From Stutzerimonas stutzeri (GTDB lineage: Bacteria; Pseudomonadota; Gammaproteobacteria; Pseudomonadales; Pseudomonadaceae): a DNA stretch of 64,000 bases. Made by a program: the position numbers and the translations under genes. The notes under the pieces were generated by a model that saw nothing but the letters and a program-made list of their open reading frames with translations, made no database searches and had not been told where the DNA came from. Of the stretch, positions 25,859-35,199 are shown one piece after another. The stretch lies in contig NZ_JAMOII010000003.1 of NCBI RefSeq assembly GCF_024448985.1, positions 62,001 through 126,000 of the forward strand. The letters run 5' to 3'. The number at the start of each line of letters is the position of its first letter. The first letter of the stretch is position 1.

Positions 25859-26308
25859 ATGATCTGGGATCAAGCCGACGCGTTCATAATCGACATCGCA
25901 GTCGAGACCGACCATATCGACGAATTGGGCCATGCTAATAATGCCGTGTACGTTTCCTGGTTGGAGCAGAGCGCCTGGCAGCATTCTCAGAGTCTGGGCT
26001 TGGGGGTAGAAGATTACCGTCGGCTGGATCGTGCAATGGCGGTGCTCAGGCATGAGATCGATTATCTGGCAGCGGCTTATCTGGGTGATCGCCTGCAGTT
26101 GGCAACCTGGATCGTCGATTCCGATCAGCGTTTGAAGATGAAGCGTAACTTCCAATTGGTCAGGCCGACGGACGGCACGACCCTGTTGCGGGCCCAGACA
26201 ACCTTCGTCTGCATTCAGATGTCGAGTGGCAAGCCCAAGCGGATGCCTACGGAGTTCGTGGAGGGGTACGGCCAGGCTCTGGTTCAGCCTTATCCCCTCG
26301 AACTCTAA
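25859..26308 (+). CDS. Hotdog-fold acyl-CoA thioesterase (4HBT/YbgC type)
   Basis: 149 residues, a single hotdog domain. The signature is ETDHIDELGHANNAVYVSWL, with the Asp/His region of the 4-hydroxybenzoyl-CoA thioesterase family; later LRHEIDYLAAAYLGDRLQLA. Such enzymes hydrolyse acyl-CoA or acyl-ACP thioesters; substrate not deducible. GAGGA precedes the ATG. It is transcribed alone after the tRNA operon. The cysteine at the end of LRAQTTFVCI is common in the family. Confidence 0.87.
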   Translation: MIWDQADAFIIDIAVETDHIDELGHANNAVYVSWLEQSAWQHSQSLGLGVEDYRRLDRAMAVLRHEIDYLAAAYLGDRLQLATWIVDSDQRLKMKRNFQLVRPTDGTTLLRAQTTFVCIQMSSGKPKRMPTEFVEGYGQALVQPYPLEL

Positions 26309-26319
26309 CGAGCCTCGAA

Positions 26320-26595
26320 TCAACGCTGTTCCGGTTTGCTCACATCGGCGTCACGGCGCTCTTCGGCGTCTTCGCGCCAATCGTCTTGCACCTCTTTCTT
26401 CATTTTTTCATCCAGAGTCGTACCGTCTTCATTGACATTGGCGGTGTTGGCGCGCTGATGGTTTTCGCTCATGGCGCTACCGTGGGTGTCACCGGCGGCA
26501 CCGTGCGTGCTGTCATGCATATCGTCCTGGTTGGCCATCGCGCTAGTAGCGATAAAGCTGGCAAAGATGGCAGCGGTAAGATGCGTGGTTTTCAT
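26320..26595 (-). CDS. Small exported hydrophilic protein of unknown function
   Basis: 91 residues: signal peptide MKTTHLTAAIFASFIATSAMA, then a very hydrophilic, probably disordered mature part (NQDDMHDSTHGAAGDTHGSA at the start; EKMKKEVQDDWREDAEERRD near the end). GGAGA before ATG 26595 decides the start; upstream codons are not preceded by a ribosome site. I recognise no domain. It ends 11 bases from the convergent thioesterase gene. Periplasmic location is predicted from the signal only. Confidence 0.7.
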   Translation of the reverse strand: MKTTHLTAAIFASFIATSAMANQDDMHDSTHGAAGDTHGSAMSENHQRANTANVNEDGTTLDEKMKKEVQDDWREDAEERRDADVSKPEQR

Positions 26596-26793
26596 AGAAG
26601 TCTCCAGTAGTGGATTGGGCCTACTCCCTAATTCCGACTCGATGCACGGAGGATTGTTCGCTCGCATCGATTGAGCGCTCTGGTCGCGGGATGATGGATA
26701 ATGGCGCCGCTCAGTCTGGCCTCGTCGCGGGTTCGATGGGTATCGATCACGTTTTTATGTGGGCCGATTCAGTCCAAAGTCAAGGCAGGCCAG

Positions 26794-27855
26794 TTGGTTA
26801 ATAAGCTGCGCAAAATCATCCACGTCGATTGCGATTGTTTCTACGCGGCGATCGAGATGCGTGACGATCCCAGTCTTGCGAACCGGCCCATCGCTGTAGG
26901 AGGGCTGGCCGACCGGCGTGGCGTCATTGCCACCTGCAACTACGAAGCACGCGCCTACGGTGTGCGCTCTGCGATGGCGTCCGGGCACGCGCTGAAGCTC
27001 TGTCCGGACTTGCTGATCCTTCGGCCCCGCATGGACGCCTATAAGGAAGCCTCGCGTGAGATCCACGAGATCTTTCGTACCTATACAGATCTTATCGAGC
27101 CCCTATCGCTCGACGAGGCCTTTCTGGACGTCAGCGACTGCGAACACTTCTCCGGCAGTGCCACCCGTATTGCTCAGGATATTCGCCGCCGGGTATGGCA
27201 GCAGCTGCGCATCACGGTGTCGGCGGGTGTTGCGCCGAACAAGTTCCTCGCCAAGATCGCCAGCGACTGGAAAAAGCCTGACGGATTGTTCGTGATCACC
27301 CCGGATCAGGTGGAAGACTTTGTACTGGCGCTGCCGGTCGCCAAGTTGCATGGCGTCGGTCGCGTGACGGCCGAAAAACTCAAGCGACTGGGCATCTACA
27401 CCTGCGCGGATCTACGCACCTGGAGACGTCTGGATCTGGTCCGGGATTTCGGTTCGTTCGGCGAACGACTCTGGGGACTGGCGCATGGGGTCGACGAGCG
27501 CCTGGTGAAAGTTGAAAGACGGCGCCAATCGGTCAGCGTGGAAAATACCTACGAGCGCGACTTGCCGGACCTCGCAGCCTGCCTGGAACGATTGCCCGAA
27601 CTGCTTGAGGAACTCGCCGGCCGGATGGCGCGGCTCGACAGTGGATACCGGCCGGGCAAACCCTTCGTCAAACTCAAATTTCACGACTTTACCCAGACGA
27701 CCTTCGAGCAGGCAGGCGCCGGTCTCGAGCTGGAGGATTACGCTGATCTCGTCGCTGGCGCCTATGCCCGAGGCAAGCGGCCAGTGCGGCTGATGGGTGT
27801 AGGGGTCCGTTTGATCGATTTGCGCAACGACTTCATGCAGCTGAGTCTGTTCTAG
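26794..27855 (+). CDS. dinB: DNA polymerase IV (DinB, Y family)
   Basis: 353 residues. The palm contains IIHVDCDCFYAAIEMRDDPS and the catalytic SLDEAFLDVS; helix-hairpin-helix KLHGVGRVTAEKLKRLGIYT; little-finger domain; C-terminal FMQLSLF matches a beta-clamp binding motif. It performs error-prone translesion synthesis. TTG 26794 is the only suitable start close to the family N-terminus (RKIIHVDCDC begins five residues later); the frame is open back to 26701 but that extension has no homology. No CTG-N10-CAG box was found upstream, so SOS control is not evident. Confidence 0.93.
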   Translation: MVNKLRKIIHVDCDCFYAAIEMRDDPSLANRPIAVGGLADRRGVIATCNYEARAYGVRSAMASGHALKLCPDLLILRPRMDAYKEASREIHEIFRTYTDLIEPLSLDEAFLDVSDCEHFSGSATRIAQDIRRRVWQQLRITVSAGVAPNKFLAKIASDWKKPDGLFVITPDQVEDFVLALPVAKLHGVGRVTAEKLKRLGIYTCADLRTWRRLDLVRDFGSFGERLWGLAHGVDERLVKVERRRQSVSVENTYERDLPDLAACLERLPELLEELAGRMARLDSGYRPGKPFVKLKFHDFTQTTFEQAGAGLELEDYADLVAGAYARGKRPVRLMGVGVRLIDLRNDFMQLSLF

Positions 27856-28061
27856 CCTTTGCCGTCGCTGGTCGGCTCCGTCACAGCGATACTTTCTGCA
27901 ATTAAAGCTCATGGTTCGGTGCGCCGGAGCTGTCTTCCTGTCTGGCTGCAGCACCGCTGAAGCGGTGTTTCGAGCTGCAGTCGGCGAGTGGCGCCGCGAC
28001 CTTTGATATCCCCCGGGCTCGGCCCTTGAGCTTCCGTTGCGAAAGCTATCGCTGAGAACCA

Positions 28062-28086
28062 AAGGGCCATTCATTGAATGGCCCTT
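28062..28086 (+). terminator. Palindromic hairpin downstream of dinB
   Basis: AAGGGCCATTCA and TGAATGGCCCTT form 12 perfect pairs around a single base. CGTCTGGGTTG follows, so the T-tract is weak. It lies 207 bases after dinB and could be a terminator or another repeat hairpin. Confidence 0.45.
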
Positions 28087-28255
28087 CGTCTGGGTTGTAA
28101 AAGAGGGGATTCCCCGGCCTGCCTGTACCAAGGTCCCCAAAATTGGCTGAATGAACCTATGCATTGCATATGCCAGTTTCGGGTTCGGTTGCGGTCTGTT
28201 GCTGATGGCAACGTAGGGCGGGCCTATCGTGACTGTCTTTGAAGCGTTCAGGCCT

Positions 28256-28312
28256 GTAGGGCCGAATTTATTCGGCCGCGGATTTGCCCAGGCCGAACAA
28301 GTTCGGCCCTAC
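28256..28312. repeat. REP-like element, family A, copy 2
   Basis: Outer arms GTAGGGCCGAA (28256-28266) and TTCGGCCCTAC (28302-28312). Inner palindromes GGCCGAATTTATTCGGCC (28260-28277) and GGCCGAACAAGTTCGGCC (28291-28308). Same design as 18732-18792, with changes confined to palindrome centres and the spacer. Confidence 0.85.
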
Positions 28313-28396
28313 GAGCCTTACTTCGCGAAGGGGGAGAATGTCGGTTTGCGTGCAAATAGGGTGCAGCTGTGCGCAGTTTGCCCACTTGTGGCGCAG

Positions 28397-28798
28397 TCAG
28401 TTCTGTTCCGGCCAGACGCGGAGCGGGGCGCCTTCAGCTGGCCAGAAGCGCAGCTGATCGATTTTGGATACGTCCCAGCGCTCAACACGGGAAAGCAAAT
28501 CCAGGAATTGCTGTTCCTGCTTCATGATGTGCTCGGCGCACATCTTGCGCGTGCTGCCTACTTCGCTGAAGCGGATCTGCTGATCGTCGAGCTGGTAGTT
28601 GGCGAACCAGTGATTGCAGCCGGCGTTGCCGTAGGCGCGGTCTTCGCTGAAGGTCAGCGAGACCGGGTTGCGGCCTACCACGGGGTCGTCGCCGATCCAT
28701 TCGGCGATGTAGGTGACGTCATGCTGCAGCGTGAGCGGGTCAACTGAGCAACCGCTGACAGACAACATGGCAAGGCCGGCCATGATGAGCTTGTTCAT
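28397..28798 (-). CDS. META-domain lipoprotein (HslJ-like)
   Basis: 133 residues. The signal peptide ends in lipobox VSGC, predicting a lipid anchor. The mature part has the META pattern: VSLTFSEDRAYGNAGCNHWF, STRKMCAEHIMKQEQQFLDL. META proteins such as HslJ are outer-membrane lipoproteins linked to heat or antibiotic stress; the exact role is unknown. Its ATG overlaps the TGA of the upstream gene (28795-28798), so the two are translationally coupled. Confidence 0.82.
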   Translation of the reverse strand: MNKLIMAGLAMLSVSGCSVDPLTLQHDVTYIAEWIGDDPVVGRNPVSLTFSEDRAYGNAGCNHWFANYQLDDQQIRFSEVGSTRKMCAEHIMKQEQQFLDLLSRVERWDVSKIDQLRFWPAEGAPLRVWPEQN

Positions 28799-29232
28799 TG
28801 CTTGGACTCCCGGCATGCGGGGCACAGGTGTCGACCGCCGTCGTTCTTCCAGCCCAATTCGCTGATCCGTGCTTCCGCCTCCGGGGCGCGAGCGGATTCG
28901 CCTTTGGCTGCGTCTACGGCGAATTCGAAATCCAGCTGTTTACCGCAAGCGTCGCAGTCGACCTGCCAGTTGACGATCGCCAGTTCACGAAACACCGGGC
29001 CGCTCGCCACGGCCATCCACTGGCCCGGCGGGTTGATCAGGTGTCGAACCTTGTCGACCGTCAGGCGCTGGGAGAGCTCCCGACTACCTTTGAGCGTGAC
29101 GATGAGCACGTCACCCGTGCGGATGTTGCCGCCGTTACCCGTGACCTGATAGCGGCCCGGTGCCAGGGCGCGGCATTCGGTCAGGGTGTGTGCAGGGTTG
29201 AGCAGGTTGTAGCGGAAATCGTGTTCGGCCAT
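28795..29232 (-). CDS. Hypothetical protein with a two-CxxC zinc site
   Basis: 145 residues, cytoplasmic by appearance. It begins MAEHDFRYNLLNPAHTLTEC. CDACGKQLDFEF near residue 93 and CPACRESKQ at the C-terminus form a likely four-cysteine zinc site. The middle (GRYQVTGNGGNIRTGDVLIV) resembles a small beta-barrel. I do not recognise the family. It is the first gene of a two-gene unit with the META lipoprotein. Confidence 0.75.
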   Translation of the reverse strand: MAEHDFRYNLLNPAHTLTECRALAPGRYQVTGNGGNIRTGDVLIVTLKGSRELSQRLTVDKVRHLINPPGQWMAVASGPVFRELAIVNWQVDCDACGKQLDFEFAVDAAKGESARAPEAEARISELGWKNDGGRHLCPACRESKQ

Positions 29233-29805
29233 GACTCGCGATCGACTGGAATGAGGGGGCTTTTGCGGCGGGCCGTAATGCTAGCACGGCAGATGGGCAG
29301 AGGCTGCGCTGGGACGAGGCAAAGTGATCGAGCAATCGGGTTTTCCGATGCGTTGTTGGACAATCGGTTTAGGGTGCGGCGAGCGAGGGCTCCGGCGGCG
29401 AGGTTCGCCAGCCCCTCACCCCAGCCCTCTCCCCGGAGGGGAGAGGGGGCAGACCGAGTGATTGTTGTGAGTGTTTGTTTTTTTGAGGACGCGGAGCCAG
29501 AGGTTACGCGGCCTGGGGCGGTTTTTCGGCGACGAGGTTCGCCCGCCCCTCACCCCAGCCCTCTCCCCGGAGGGGAGAGGGGGCGGACCGAATGGTTGTT
29601 GTGGGTGTTTGTCTTTTTGAGGAAGCGAAGCCAGGTGTTACATAGCTTGGGAGCGATTTTTCCGGTGCCGAGGTTCGCCAGCTCCTCACCCCAGCTCTCC
29701 GCAGACCGATTGGCTGCTAGGGCTGTTGTCGGCTGCGGCCACTTTGTTACGTCATGAAGAATCCAGACCATGAGCACCGATGCCCAACCAGATTCAGTCA
29801 GATAG
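29233..29805. other. 573-bp intergenic region made largely of tandem repeats
   Basis: Two full and one truncated copy of a roughly 135-bp unit occupy 29400 to about 29730 (listed separately). The rest shows no gene. Open frames here are created by the repeat and have no homology to known proteins. Confidence 0.65.
29400..29730. repeat. Tandem repeat, about 135 bp unit, 2.4 copies
   Basis: Units start with GAGGTTCGCC at 29400, 29534 and 29670. Units 1 and 2 contain CTCACCCCAGCCCTCTCCCC and its hairpin partner GGGGAGAGGG, then a shared tail including GACCGA, TTGTTGTG and GTGTTTGT. Unit 3 lacks the GGAGGGGAGAGG half of the hairpin and ends early. The tails have drifted more than the hairpins. 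Confidence 0.85.
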
Positions 29806-30600
29806 TTAGGGACGGGTATCGGCAAACGTCTCGTCGAGAAAACGCTGCATGTCCTTCCACGAGCGCTCATCGGCGGCCTTGTTGTACGCCACGTCGACAC
29901 CCTTTTCCTGAAACTTGTCGGCACCTGGATTGGTGAAGCCGTGTTTGGCGCCGGGCAGGTTGACGAAGCGGTAGTCGGCACCGGCTTTGACCATTTCGGC
30001 ATTCAGCGCTGCCACGTCATCGGCGCTGACCATGCTGTCTTCGCTGCCGTGTTCGACCAGTACGCGCGCTTTGACGCTGCCAGGGACGGCACGGGTTTGT
30101 GTGGCCAGTGCGCCGTGGAAGCTGACGACGCCTGCGAGCGGCGCTCCCTGGCGCGCCATATCCAGCACTACCTTGCCACCAAAGCAGTAGCCGACCGCGG
30201 CGAGTTTGGCGGCATCGGTTTGCTGTTGCTGTTTGAGCAGGTCCAGCCCGGCGTTGAAGCGGCCCTTGGCTGCGTCGGCATCGGCCAAGGCGGCCTGCAT
30301 GAAACTCATGGCGTCCTTGGGATGCTCGGTGTTCTTGCCTTCGCCGTACATGTCGATCGCCAGCGCGCTGTAGCCTAGCTCGGCCAAATCTCGAGCGCGG
30401 CTTTTGGCGTAGTCGTTGAGGCCCCACCATTCATGCACCACCACGACCCCTGGGCGCTTGCCTTCGATGGCGTCGTCATAAGCGTAATAGCCGATCATCT
30501 CGGTGCCGTCGGCGGCGGTATAGGGAATTTCCTGGGTCTGGATTTCGGCTTGAGCGAAGGCGCTGGCGGCCATCAGCGCGCCGAGCAGGCAATAGCGCAT
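29806..30600 (-). CDS. Dienelactone hydrolase-family protein, exported
   Basis: 264 residues. Signal peptide MRYCLLGALMAASAFAQA, then an alpha/beta-hydrolase: oxyanion region VVVVHEWWGLNDYAKSRARD, nucleophile Cys in AAVGYCFGGKVVL, acid in VEHGSEDSMV, and catalytic His in LPGAKHGFTNPG. A Cys nucleophile with Glu/Asp-His is the dienelactone hydrolase pattern. Periplasmic location is unusual for the catabolic enzyme, so the physiological substrate is open. AAGGAG precedes ATG 30600. Confidence 0.85.
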   Translation of the reverse strand: MRYCLLGALMAASAFAQAEIQTQEIPYTAADGTEMIGYYAYDDAIEGKRPGVVVVHEWWGLNDYAKSRARDLAELGYSALAIDMYGEGKNTEHPKDAMSFMQAALADADAAKGRFNAGLDLLKQQQQTDAAKLAAVGYCFGGKVVLDMARQGAPLAGVVSFHGALATQTRAVPGSVKARVLVEHGSEDSMVSADDVAALNAEMVKAGADYRFVNLPGAKHGFTNPGADKFQEKGVDVAYNKAADERSWKDMQRFLDETFADTRP

Positions 30601-30705
30601 GGGAGGACTCCTTGTTATGGCAACGTCGATTGATAGCCGTCGTTCGACTCGCCTGCAACTCGGTCGTTCAGGTGCGGGGAAGGGCGCAGCTGTGGAGAAA
30701 CAGAG

Positions 30706-30731
30706 CCGGCGCGACTTTGGGGTCGCGCCGG
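30706..30731 (-). terminator. Intrinsic terminator of the nap operon
   Basis: CCGGCGCGAC and GTCGCGCCGG form a perfect 10-bp stem with six-base loop, eight bases after the napC stop. On the bottom strand CTCTGTTTCTCC follows, a moderate T-tract. Confidence 0.65.
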
Positions 30732-30739
30732 ATCGGGTT

Positions 30740-31336
30740 TTACCAGCCCGGCACGCCATGCATGTCTGGCAGCCGGTGGGCGATGCCCTTGTGGCAATCG
30801 ATACAGGTGGCTTCGCCGTTGGCTAGAGCAGTGGAGTGGAACTGCGATGCGCGGGCTGACTGCCGTGTGAAGTCCATGTAATCGAAGTCGTGGCAGTTAC
30901 GGCATTCCAGCGAGTCATTTGCTTTCAGGCGACGCCATTCACGTTCGGCCATTTCACGGCGCATGCCGAGGAATTTCTCGCGGGTATTGATGGTGCCGAA
31001 GATCTTGCCCCAGACCTCTTTGGAAGCCTGCATCTTGCGTGCGATCTTGTCCGTCCATTCATGCGGCACGTGGCAGTCCGGGCAGGTCGCGCGCACGCCC
31101 GAGCGGTTGGTGTAGTGAATGGTGTCCTTGATCTCCATGTACACGTTGTCTTCCATTTCGTGGCAAGAAATGCAGAACGCCTCGGTGTTGGTCACTTCCA
31201 ACGCGGTATTGAATCCGCCCCAGAAAATGATGCCGGCAATGAACCCGCCAAGCGTCAGCGCGCCCAGGCTGTAATGCACGCTCGGGCGGCGCAGGACTGT
31301 CCAATATTTCTTGAGAAACGACAGTATCGACTTCAT
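30740..31336 (-). CDS. napC: Tetraheme c-type cytochrome NapC
   Basis: 198 residues: one N-terminal membrane anchor ([18 protein letters not shown]) and four CxxCH haem sites (CISCH, CPDCH, CRNCH, CIDCH). NapC is a quinol dehydrogenase in the inner membrane that passes electrons to NapAB in the periplasm. It is the last gene of napEDABC, 10 bases after napB. Normal length. Confidence 0.97.
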   Translation of the reverse strand: MKSILSFLKKYWTVLRRPSVHYSLGALTLGGFIAGIIFWGGFNTALEVTNTEAFCISCHEMEDNVYMEIKDTIHYTNRSGVRATCPDCHVPHEWTDKIARKMQASKEVWGKIFGTINTREKFLGMRREMAEREWRRLKANDSLECRNCHDFDYMDFTRQSARASQFHSTALANGEATCIDCHKGIAHRLPDMHGVPGW

Positions 31337-31346
31337 CCAGGCGTCC

Positions 31347-31829
31347 TCACTGTTCGTTCTGTTGGTTTTCGCGATAGAGCAACTCGTCGATGTTCTCGAA
31401 GTCGTTCTGCACCAGCGGTTTCACATCGTGCTGCACCACATGGCACTGGGTGCAGAAATAGCGACGAGGGGCGACGGTGCCCAACGTTTGGCTGTCGCGA
31501 TCCGTGAAATGCGTGATGCTGATCATCGGCGCCTGGGTGCGCGCGCTGTTGGCGCGGCTGTGGCATGACAGGCATTTATTGCTGTTGGCGTCGACCTGGT
31601 AACCACGAATTGTGTGCGGAATGGTCGGTGGCTGCTCGGGGTAGTTGCGCTCGCGCTTGAGGTCCTTGTTTTCTTCATCCTTGAGCGGCGGTGGGGTGAA
31701 TTCCTGGGTGATGGTGCCGCCTGGGCGTCGACCGTCCGGTGCGGGGGCGTCCAGTGGGTAGTCCTGCTCGGCGGCAATGGCCAGGCCAAACACCGCGAGG
31801 AGCGTCAAAGGCAGTAAGCGAAATTTCAT
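31347..31829 (-). CDS. napB: Diheme cytochrome NapB, electron-transfer subunit
   Basis: 160 residues: signal peptide [19 protein letters not shown], then two haem sites CLSCH and CTQCH with HxxH-type axial histidines nearby ([25 protein letters not shown]). NapB is the small periplasmic subunit of nitrate reductase. ATG 31829 begins the signal peptide; the frame is open 16 codons upstream into napA. Twelve bases separate it from napA. Confidence 0.97.
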   Translation of the reverse strand: MKFRLLPLTLLAVFGLAIAAEQDYPLDAPAPDGRRPGGTITQEFTPPPLKDEENKDLKRERNYPEQPPTIPHTIRGYQVDANSNKCLSCHSRANSARTQAPMISITHFTDRDSQTLGTVAPRRYFCTQCHVVQHDVKPLVQNDFENIDELLYRENQQNEQ

Positions 31830-31840
31830 GGCGACTCTCC

Positions 31841-34345
31841 TCAGGCGATGCTGACCACTTCGATTTTCACGGCGCATTTTTTGTAGTCGGTTTGCTTGGA
31901 GATCGGGTCGGTAGCGTCGAGGGTGACCTTGTTGATCAGCTTGTTGGCGTCGAAAAAGGGCACGAAGATCAAACCTTTTGGCGGCTTGTTGCGCCCACGG
32001 GTTTCGACGCGAGCCTGCATCTCGCCGCGCCGACTGATGACCTTGACCACGCTGCCACGACGCGCCTTGAGGTCGCGCGCGTCATCGGGGTGCATGTACA
32101 CCAATGCGTCGGGAACCGCCTGGTGCAGCTCGTCGACGCGCTGGGTCATGCTGCCGGTGTGCCAGTGCTCCAGCACGCGGCCGGTGCTGAGCCAGAACGG
32201 ATAATCCTCATCCGGTACCTCGGCTGGGACCTCGTAGGGCAGGGCGAAGATGATCGCCTTCTTGTCCGGGTAGCCATAGAACTGTACCCCGGTGCCTTTT
32301 TCGACATAGGGGTCGTAGCCTTCCCGGTAGCGCCAGCGGGTCTCCTCGCCGTTTACCACGGGCCAGCGCAGGCCCCGTTCCTGGTGATAACGATCGAAGT
32401 CCGCCAGATCATGGGCATGGCCGCGGCCGAACTCGGCGTATTCCTCGAACAGGCCCTTCTGAACGTAGAAGCCATACTCCTCCGACTCCTTGTTGCGGTA
32501 GCCCTCTTCGATATCCGACGTGGGGAAGCGATCGACCTTGCCGTTCTTGAACAGCACGTCGAAAAGCGTCTTGCCTTTTAAGTCCGGCGCATTGGCGAGC
32601 AGATCGGCCGGCCATACCTCATCGGTGGTGAAGCGTTTGGAAAACTCCATCAGCTGCCACAGGTCCGAGCGTGCTTCGCCCGGCGCGTTAACCAGTTGGT
32701 GCCAGAAATGAGTGCGGCGTTCGGCGTTGCCGTAGGCACCTTCCTTTTCCACCCACATGGCAGCGGGAAGGATCAGGTCGGCTGCTTGTGCTGAAACCGT
32801 TGGGTACACGTCGGAAACGACGATGAAAGTCTCCGGGTTTCGCCAGCCGGGCAGCGTTTCCTGCATCAGATTCGGACCGGCCTGCATGTTGTTGGAGGCC
32901 TGGGTCCAGTAGACCTTGAGCCCGCCATCTTTCAGTTCACGGCTCTGTTGCACGGCATGGAAGCCGGGTTTCTCCTGAATGGTGCCTTCTGGCAGCTTCC
33001 AGATTTTCTCCGCGGTGGCGCGGTGCTTCGGATTGGTGACCACCATGTCCGCAGGCAGGCGATGGGAGAAGGTGCCCACTTCCCGCGCGGTGCCGCATGC
33101 CGAGGGCTGGCCGGTGAGCGAAAAGGGGCTGTTGCCCGGCTCGCTGATCTTTCCGGTGAGCAGGTGAATGTTGTAGATCATGTTGTTCGCCCAGACACCG
33201 CGGGTGTGCTGGTTGAACCCCATGGTCCAGAACGACATCACCTTGGTCTTCGGATCGGCATAAAGCTCGGCCAATGCTTTCAGGCGCTCGGCGGGCACGC
33301 CCGACTCGTGGGCGGCGTGTTCGAGGGTGTAGGGTTTGAGGAACTCGGCGTAGTCCTCGAAGCTGATATCGGTCCAGCTGGCGGCTACTGCGGCGTTCTC
33401 GGCCTTCAACTCGCGTGGATCGGTGGGGCGCAGACCGTAACCGATGTTGGTGGCGCCCTTGGCGAACCGGGTGTGGTTCTTGATGAAGTCCTGATTGACC
33501 GCGCCGCTCTGAATGATGTGGTTGGCGATGTAGTTGAGAATCACCAGATCGGTCTGCGGATTGAACACCATCGGAATGTCGGCGAGATCGAAGCTGCGGT
33601 GCTCGAATGTCGACATTACCGCGACCTTGACGTGCGGCGCGCTGAGCCGGCGATCAGTGACCCGGGTCCAGAGCACCGGGTGCATCTCGGCCATGTTCGA
33701 GCCCCAGAGCACAAATGCATCGGCCGCTTCGATGTCGTCATAGCAGCCCATGGGCTCGTCCATGCCGAAGGTCCGCATGAAGCCTACCGCCGCCGACGCC
33801 ATACAGTGACGGGCATTGGGGTCAAGGTTGTTGGAACGAAAGCCCGCTTTCATCAGCTTGTTGGCCGCGTAGCCCTCCCATACGGTCCACTGTCCGGAGC
33901 CGAACATGCCAATCGAACTCGGGCCACTCTCCCTGAGCGCCGCCTTGTATTTCTCTTCCATCACATCGAAGGCATGTTCCCAGCTGACCGGCTGGAATTC
34001 GCCCTGCTTGTCGTACTGGCCATCTTTCATGCGCAGCAACGGCTGCGTCAGACGATCGGAGCCATACATGATCTTGGACAGAAAGTAGCCCTTGACGCAG
34101 TTGATGCCGCGATTGACCTCGGCTTTCACATCGCCGTGGGTGGCCACGACACGATCTCCGGCAGTGGCGACCATCACACCGCAACCGGTGCCGCAGAAGC
34201 GGCAGGGTGCCTTGTTCCATTGGAGGTTGGTGACCTCCGGATTGGTGATCAGATTGCTGGCGCTGGTGGCGATCGGCAGTCCCGCCACGCTAGCCGCTAT
34301 GGCCGCAGCATTGGCCTTGGCAAATTGACGTCGTGTGAGGCTCAT
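31841..34345 (-). CDS. napA: Periplasmic nitrate reductase catalytic subunit NapA
   Basis: 834 residues. Twin-arginine signal [20 protein letters not shown]; [4Fe-4S] site [12 protein letters not shown] with the fourth Cys in GINCVKGYF; molybdopterin-guanine dinucleotide domains throughout; the Mo-ligand Cys is in [20 protein letters not shown]. It reduces nitrate to nitrite in the periplasm and needs molybdenum, which the modABC products encoded in this window would import. Its ATG overlaps the napD stop by four bases. A large antisense open frame on the other strand is a codon-bias shadow. Confidence 0.98.
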   Translation of the reverse strand: MSLTRRQFAKANAAAIAASVAGLPIATSASNLITNPEVTNLQWNKAPCRFCGTGCGVMVATAGDRVVATHGDVKAEVNRGINCVKGYFLSKIMYGSDRLTQPLLRMKDGQYDKQGEFQPVSWEHAFDVMEEKYKAALRESGPSSIGMFGSGQWTVWEGYAANKLMKAGFRSNNLDPNARHCMASAAVGFMRTFGMDEPMGCYDDIEAADAFVLWGSNMAEMHPVLWTRVTDRRLSAPHVKVAVMSTFEHRSFDLADIPMVFNPQTDLVILNYIANHIIQSGAVNQDFIKNHTRFAKGATNIGYGLRPTDPRELKAENAAVAASWTDISFEDYAEFLKPYTLEHAAHESGVPAERLKALAELYADPKTKVMSFWTMGFNQHTRGVWANNMIYNIHLLTGKISEPGNSPFSLTGQPSACGTAREVGTFSHRLPADMVVTNPKHRATAEKIWKLPEGTIQEKPGFHAVQQSRELKDGGLKVYWTQASNNMQAGPNLMQETLPGWRNPETFIVVSDVYPTVSAQAADLILPAAMWVEKEGAYGNAERRTHFWHQLVNAPGEARSDLWQLMEFSKRFTTDEVWPADLLANAPDLKGKTLFDVLFKNGKVDRFPTSDIEEGYRNKESEEYGFYVQKGLFEEYAEFGRGHAHDLADFDRYHQERGLRWPVVNGEETRWRYREGYDPYVEKGTGVQFYGYPDKKAIIFALPYEVPAEVPDEDYPFWLSTGRVLEHWHTGSMTQRVDELHQAVPDALVYMHPDDARDLKARRGSVVKVISRRGEMQARVETRGRNKPPKGLIFVPFFDANKLINKVTLDATDPISKQTDYKKCAVKIEVVSIA

Positions 34346-34602
34346 TCAGGCTCTCCTTCGGGTGAGAGGAGTTCGTGGTAAATCAGGGCGGCATTGAGGA
34401 CGCCGGGTATTTGTTGGATATGGCTGATGGTGTCGAGGATCTGGCTTTCATGTTCGGCTTCGAGGACCACGACCAGTTTCCCCGCTGCACTCTCTTGATG
34501 CAGTTCGGTTCCGGGCAATAGCACCAGGTTTCTCTTCACGGCTTCCAGTAACTCGGAGCGGCAATGCACGAGCAGACTGGCGATATGCAGGGCGTTATTC
34601 AT
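34342..34602 (-). CDS. napD: NapA Tat-signal chaperone NapD
   Basis: 86 residues, the ferredoxin-like NapD fold: [40 protein letters not shown]. NapD binds the NapA signal peptide and holds back export until the cofactor is inserted. Overlap with napA (ATGA) indicates coupled translation. It lies 77 bases after napE. Confidence 0.95.
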   Translation of the reverse strand: MNNALHIASLLVHCRSELLEAVKRNLVLLPGTELHQESAAGKLVVVLEAEHESQILDTISHIQQIPGVLNAALIYHELLSPEGEPE

Positions 34603-34679
34603 TGTTTTAGGTAAGGCTCCGCCTACATTGAAACTGCAAGCTAAAAGAGGATTGTTAAGGTCAGGTTAGTGCCGCGGGT

Positions 34680-34862
34680 TCAACTCGGCGGGCCGGGTGG
34701 TCCGAAGACGACCAGCTGGCTTATCCAGACGATGAAGCCGTACCCAGCGACGATCACGACGCTTAGCAGAGGGAACAGGAAGACCAGCAGAAATACGAAC
34801 AGTCGTGTTTCTTCCGGCTTGCTTACTAGGGCGGGATCGGTGTCGTGCGGCACTGCGTTCAC
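34680..34862 (-). CDS. napE: Small membrane protein NapE
   Basis: 60 residues with one transmembrane helix (RLFVFLLVFLFPLLSVVIVA) and the typical C-terminal VVFGPPGPPS. NapE heads napEDABC; its role is unknown. The frame opens with GTG at 34862, but a second GTG three codons later (34853) has AAAAGG at better distance, so the protein may be 57 residues. No napF is present in this operon, unlike P. aeruginosa napEFDABC. Confidence 0.88.
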   Translation of the reverse strand: MNAVPHDTDPALVSKPEETRLFVFLLVFLFPLLSVVIVAGYGFIVWISQLVVFGPPGPPS

Positions 34863-35199
34863 CTTTTCTTCGACTGTGTATGGAGTCTAGGAAGCGCCAA
34901 TGGCTTATTCAAAGGTCACCCGTCGATAACGACAGGCAAATAAGCGCTAATCACAGTTGTTTTGACTTGGCTCAACAATAAGGTTCGGTACGGGCGATAT
35001 ATGGCCGAAACTCAAAGCCTGTTCTTGCGCTTGTTTCGTTGAGACTGCGACGAAACAGGTGAACATTTAGCATTGATATATGACCGCTTGTGCCTTTATC
35101 TGGCCAGGTTGTGGCTGCGTGGTATCTGTATGGCAGTGTGGTAGCCTGCGCCGCTTTTTTCAGGCTCGTTCCGTCGGTAACGGGTTTAGGAATAAATGC
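34863..35199. other. 337-bp divergent promoter region between napE and an MFS gene
   Basis: No gene. It contains TTGAC-TTGG-CTCAA (34962-34975), described separately, and AT-rich stretches near 35060-35090 (TTGATATATGA). It must carry promoters for both nap (leftward) and the MFS gene (rightward). Confidence 0.5.
34962..34975. promoter_or_regulatory. Possible FNR/ANR-type site upstream of napE
   Basis: TTGAC-N4-CTCAA differs from TTGAT-N4-ATCAA at one base in each half. A bottom-strand -10-like TTATTT lies at 34943-34938, a few bases closer than the usual class II distance, so the assignment is weak. Confidence 0.35.

Larger units (their letters stand above)
27856..28396. other. 541-bp intergenic region with hairpins and a REP-like element
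   Basis: Between dinB and the convergent META gene there is no gene. It contains a hairpin CACCGC-TGAA-GCGGTG (27954-27969 approximately), a perfect 25-base palindromic terminator-like hairpin at 28062-28086, and REP-like family A copy 2 at 28256-28312. Confidence 0.6.

Noticed and set aside
29400-29730. CRISPR-like array
   Set aside because: Units are about 135 bp with no short identical repeat alternating with unique spacers, and no cas genes are near. It is a tandem repeat.
32948-34381. 477-codon open frame opposite napA
   Set aside because: Antisense shadow of napA created by codon bias; no recognisable domain and no ribosome site.
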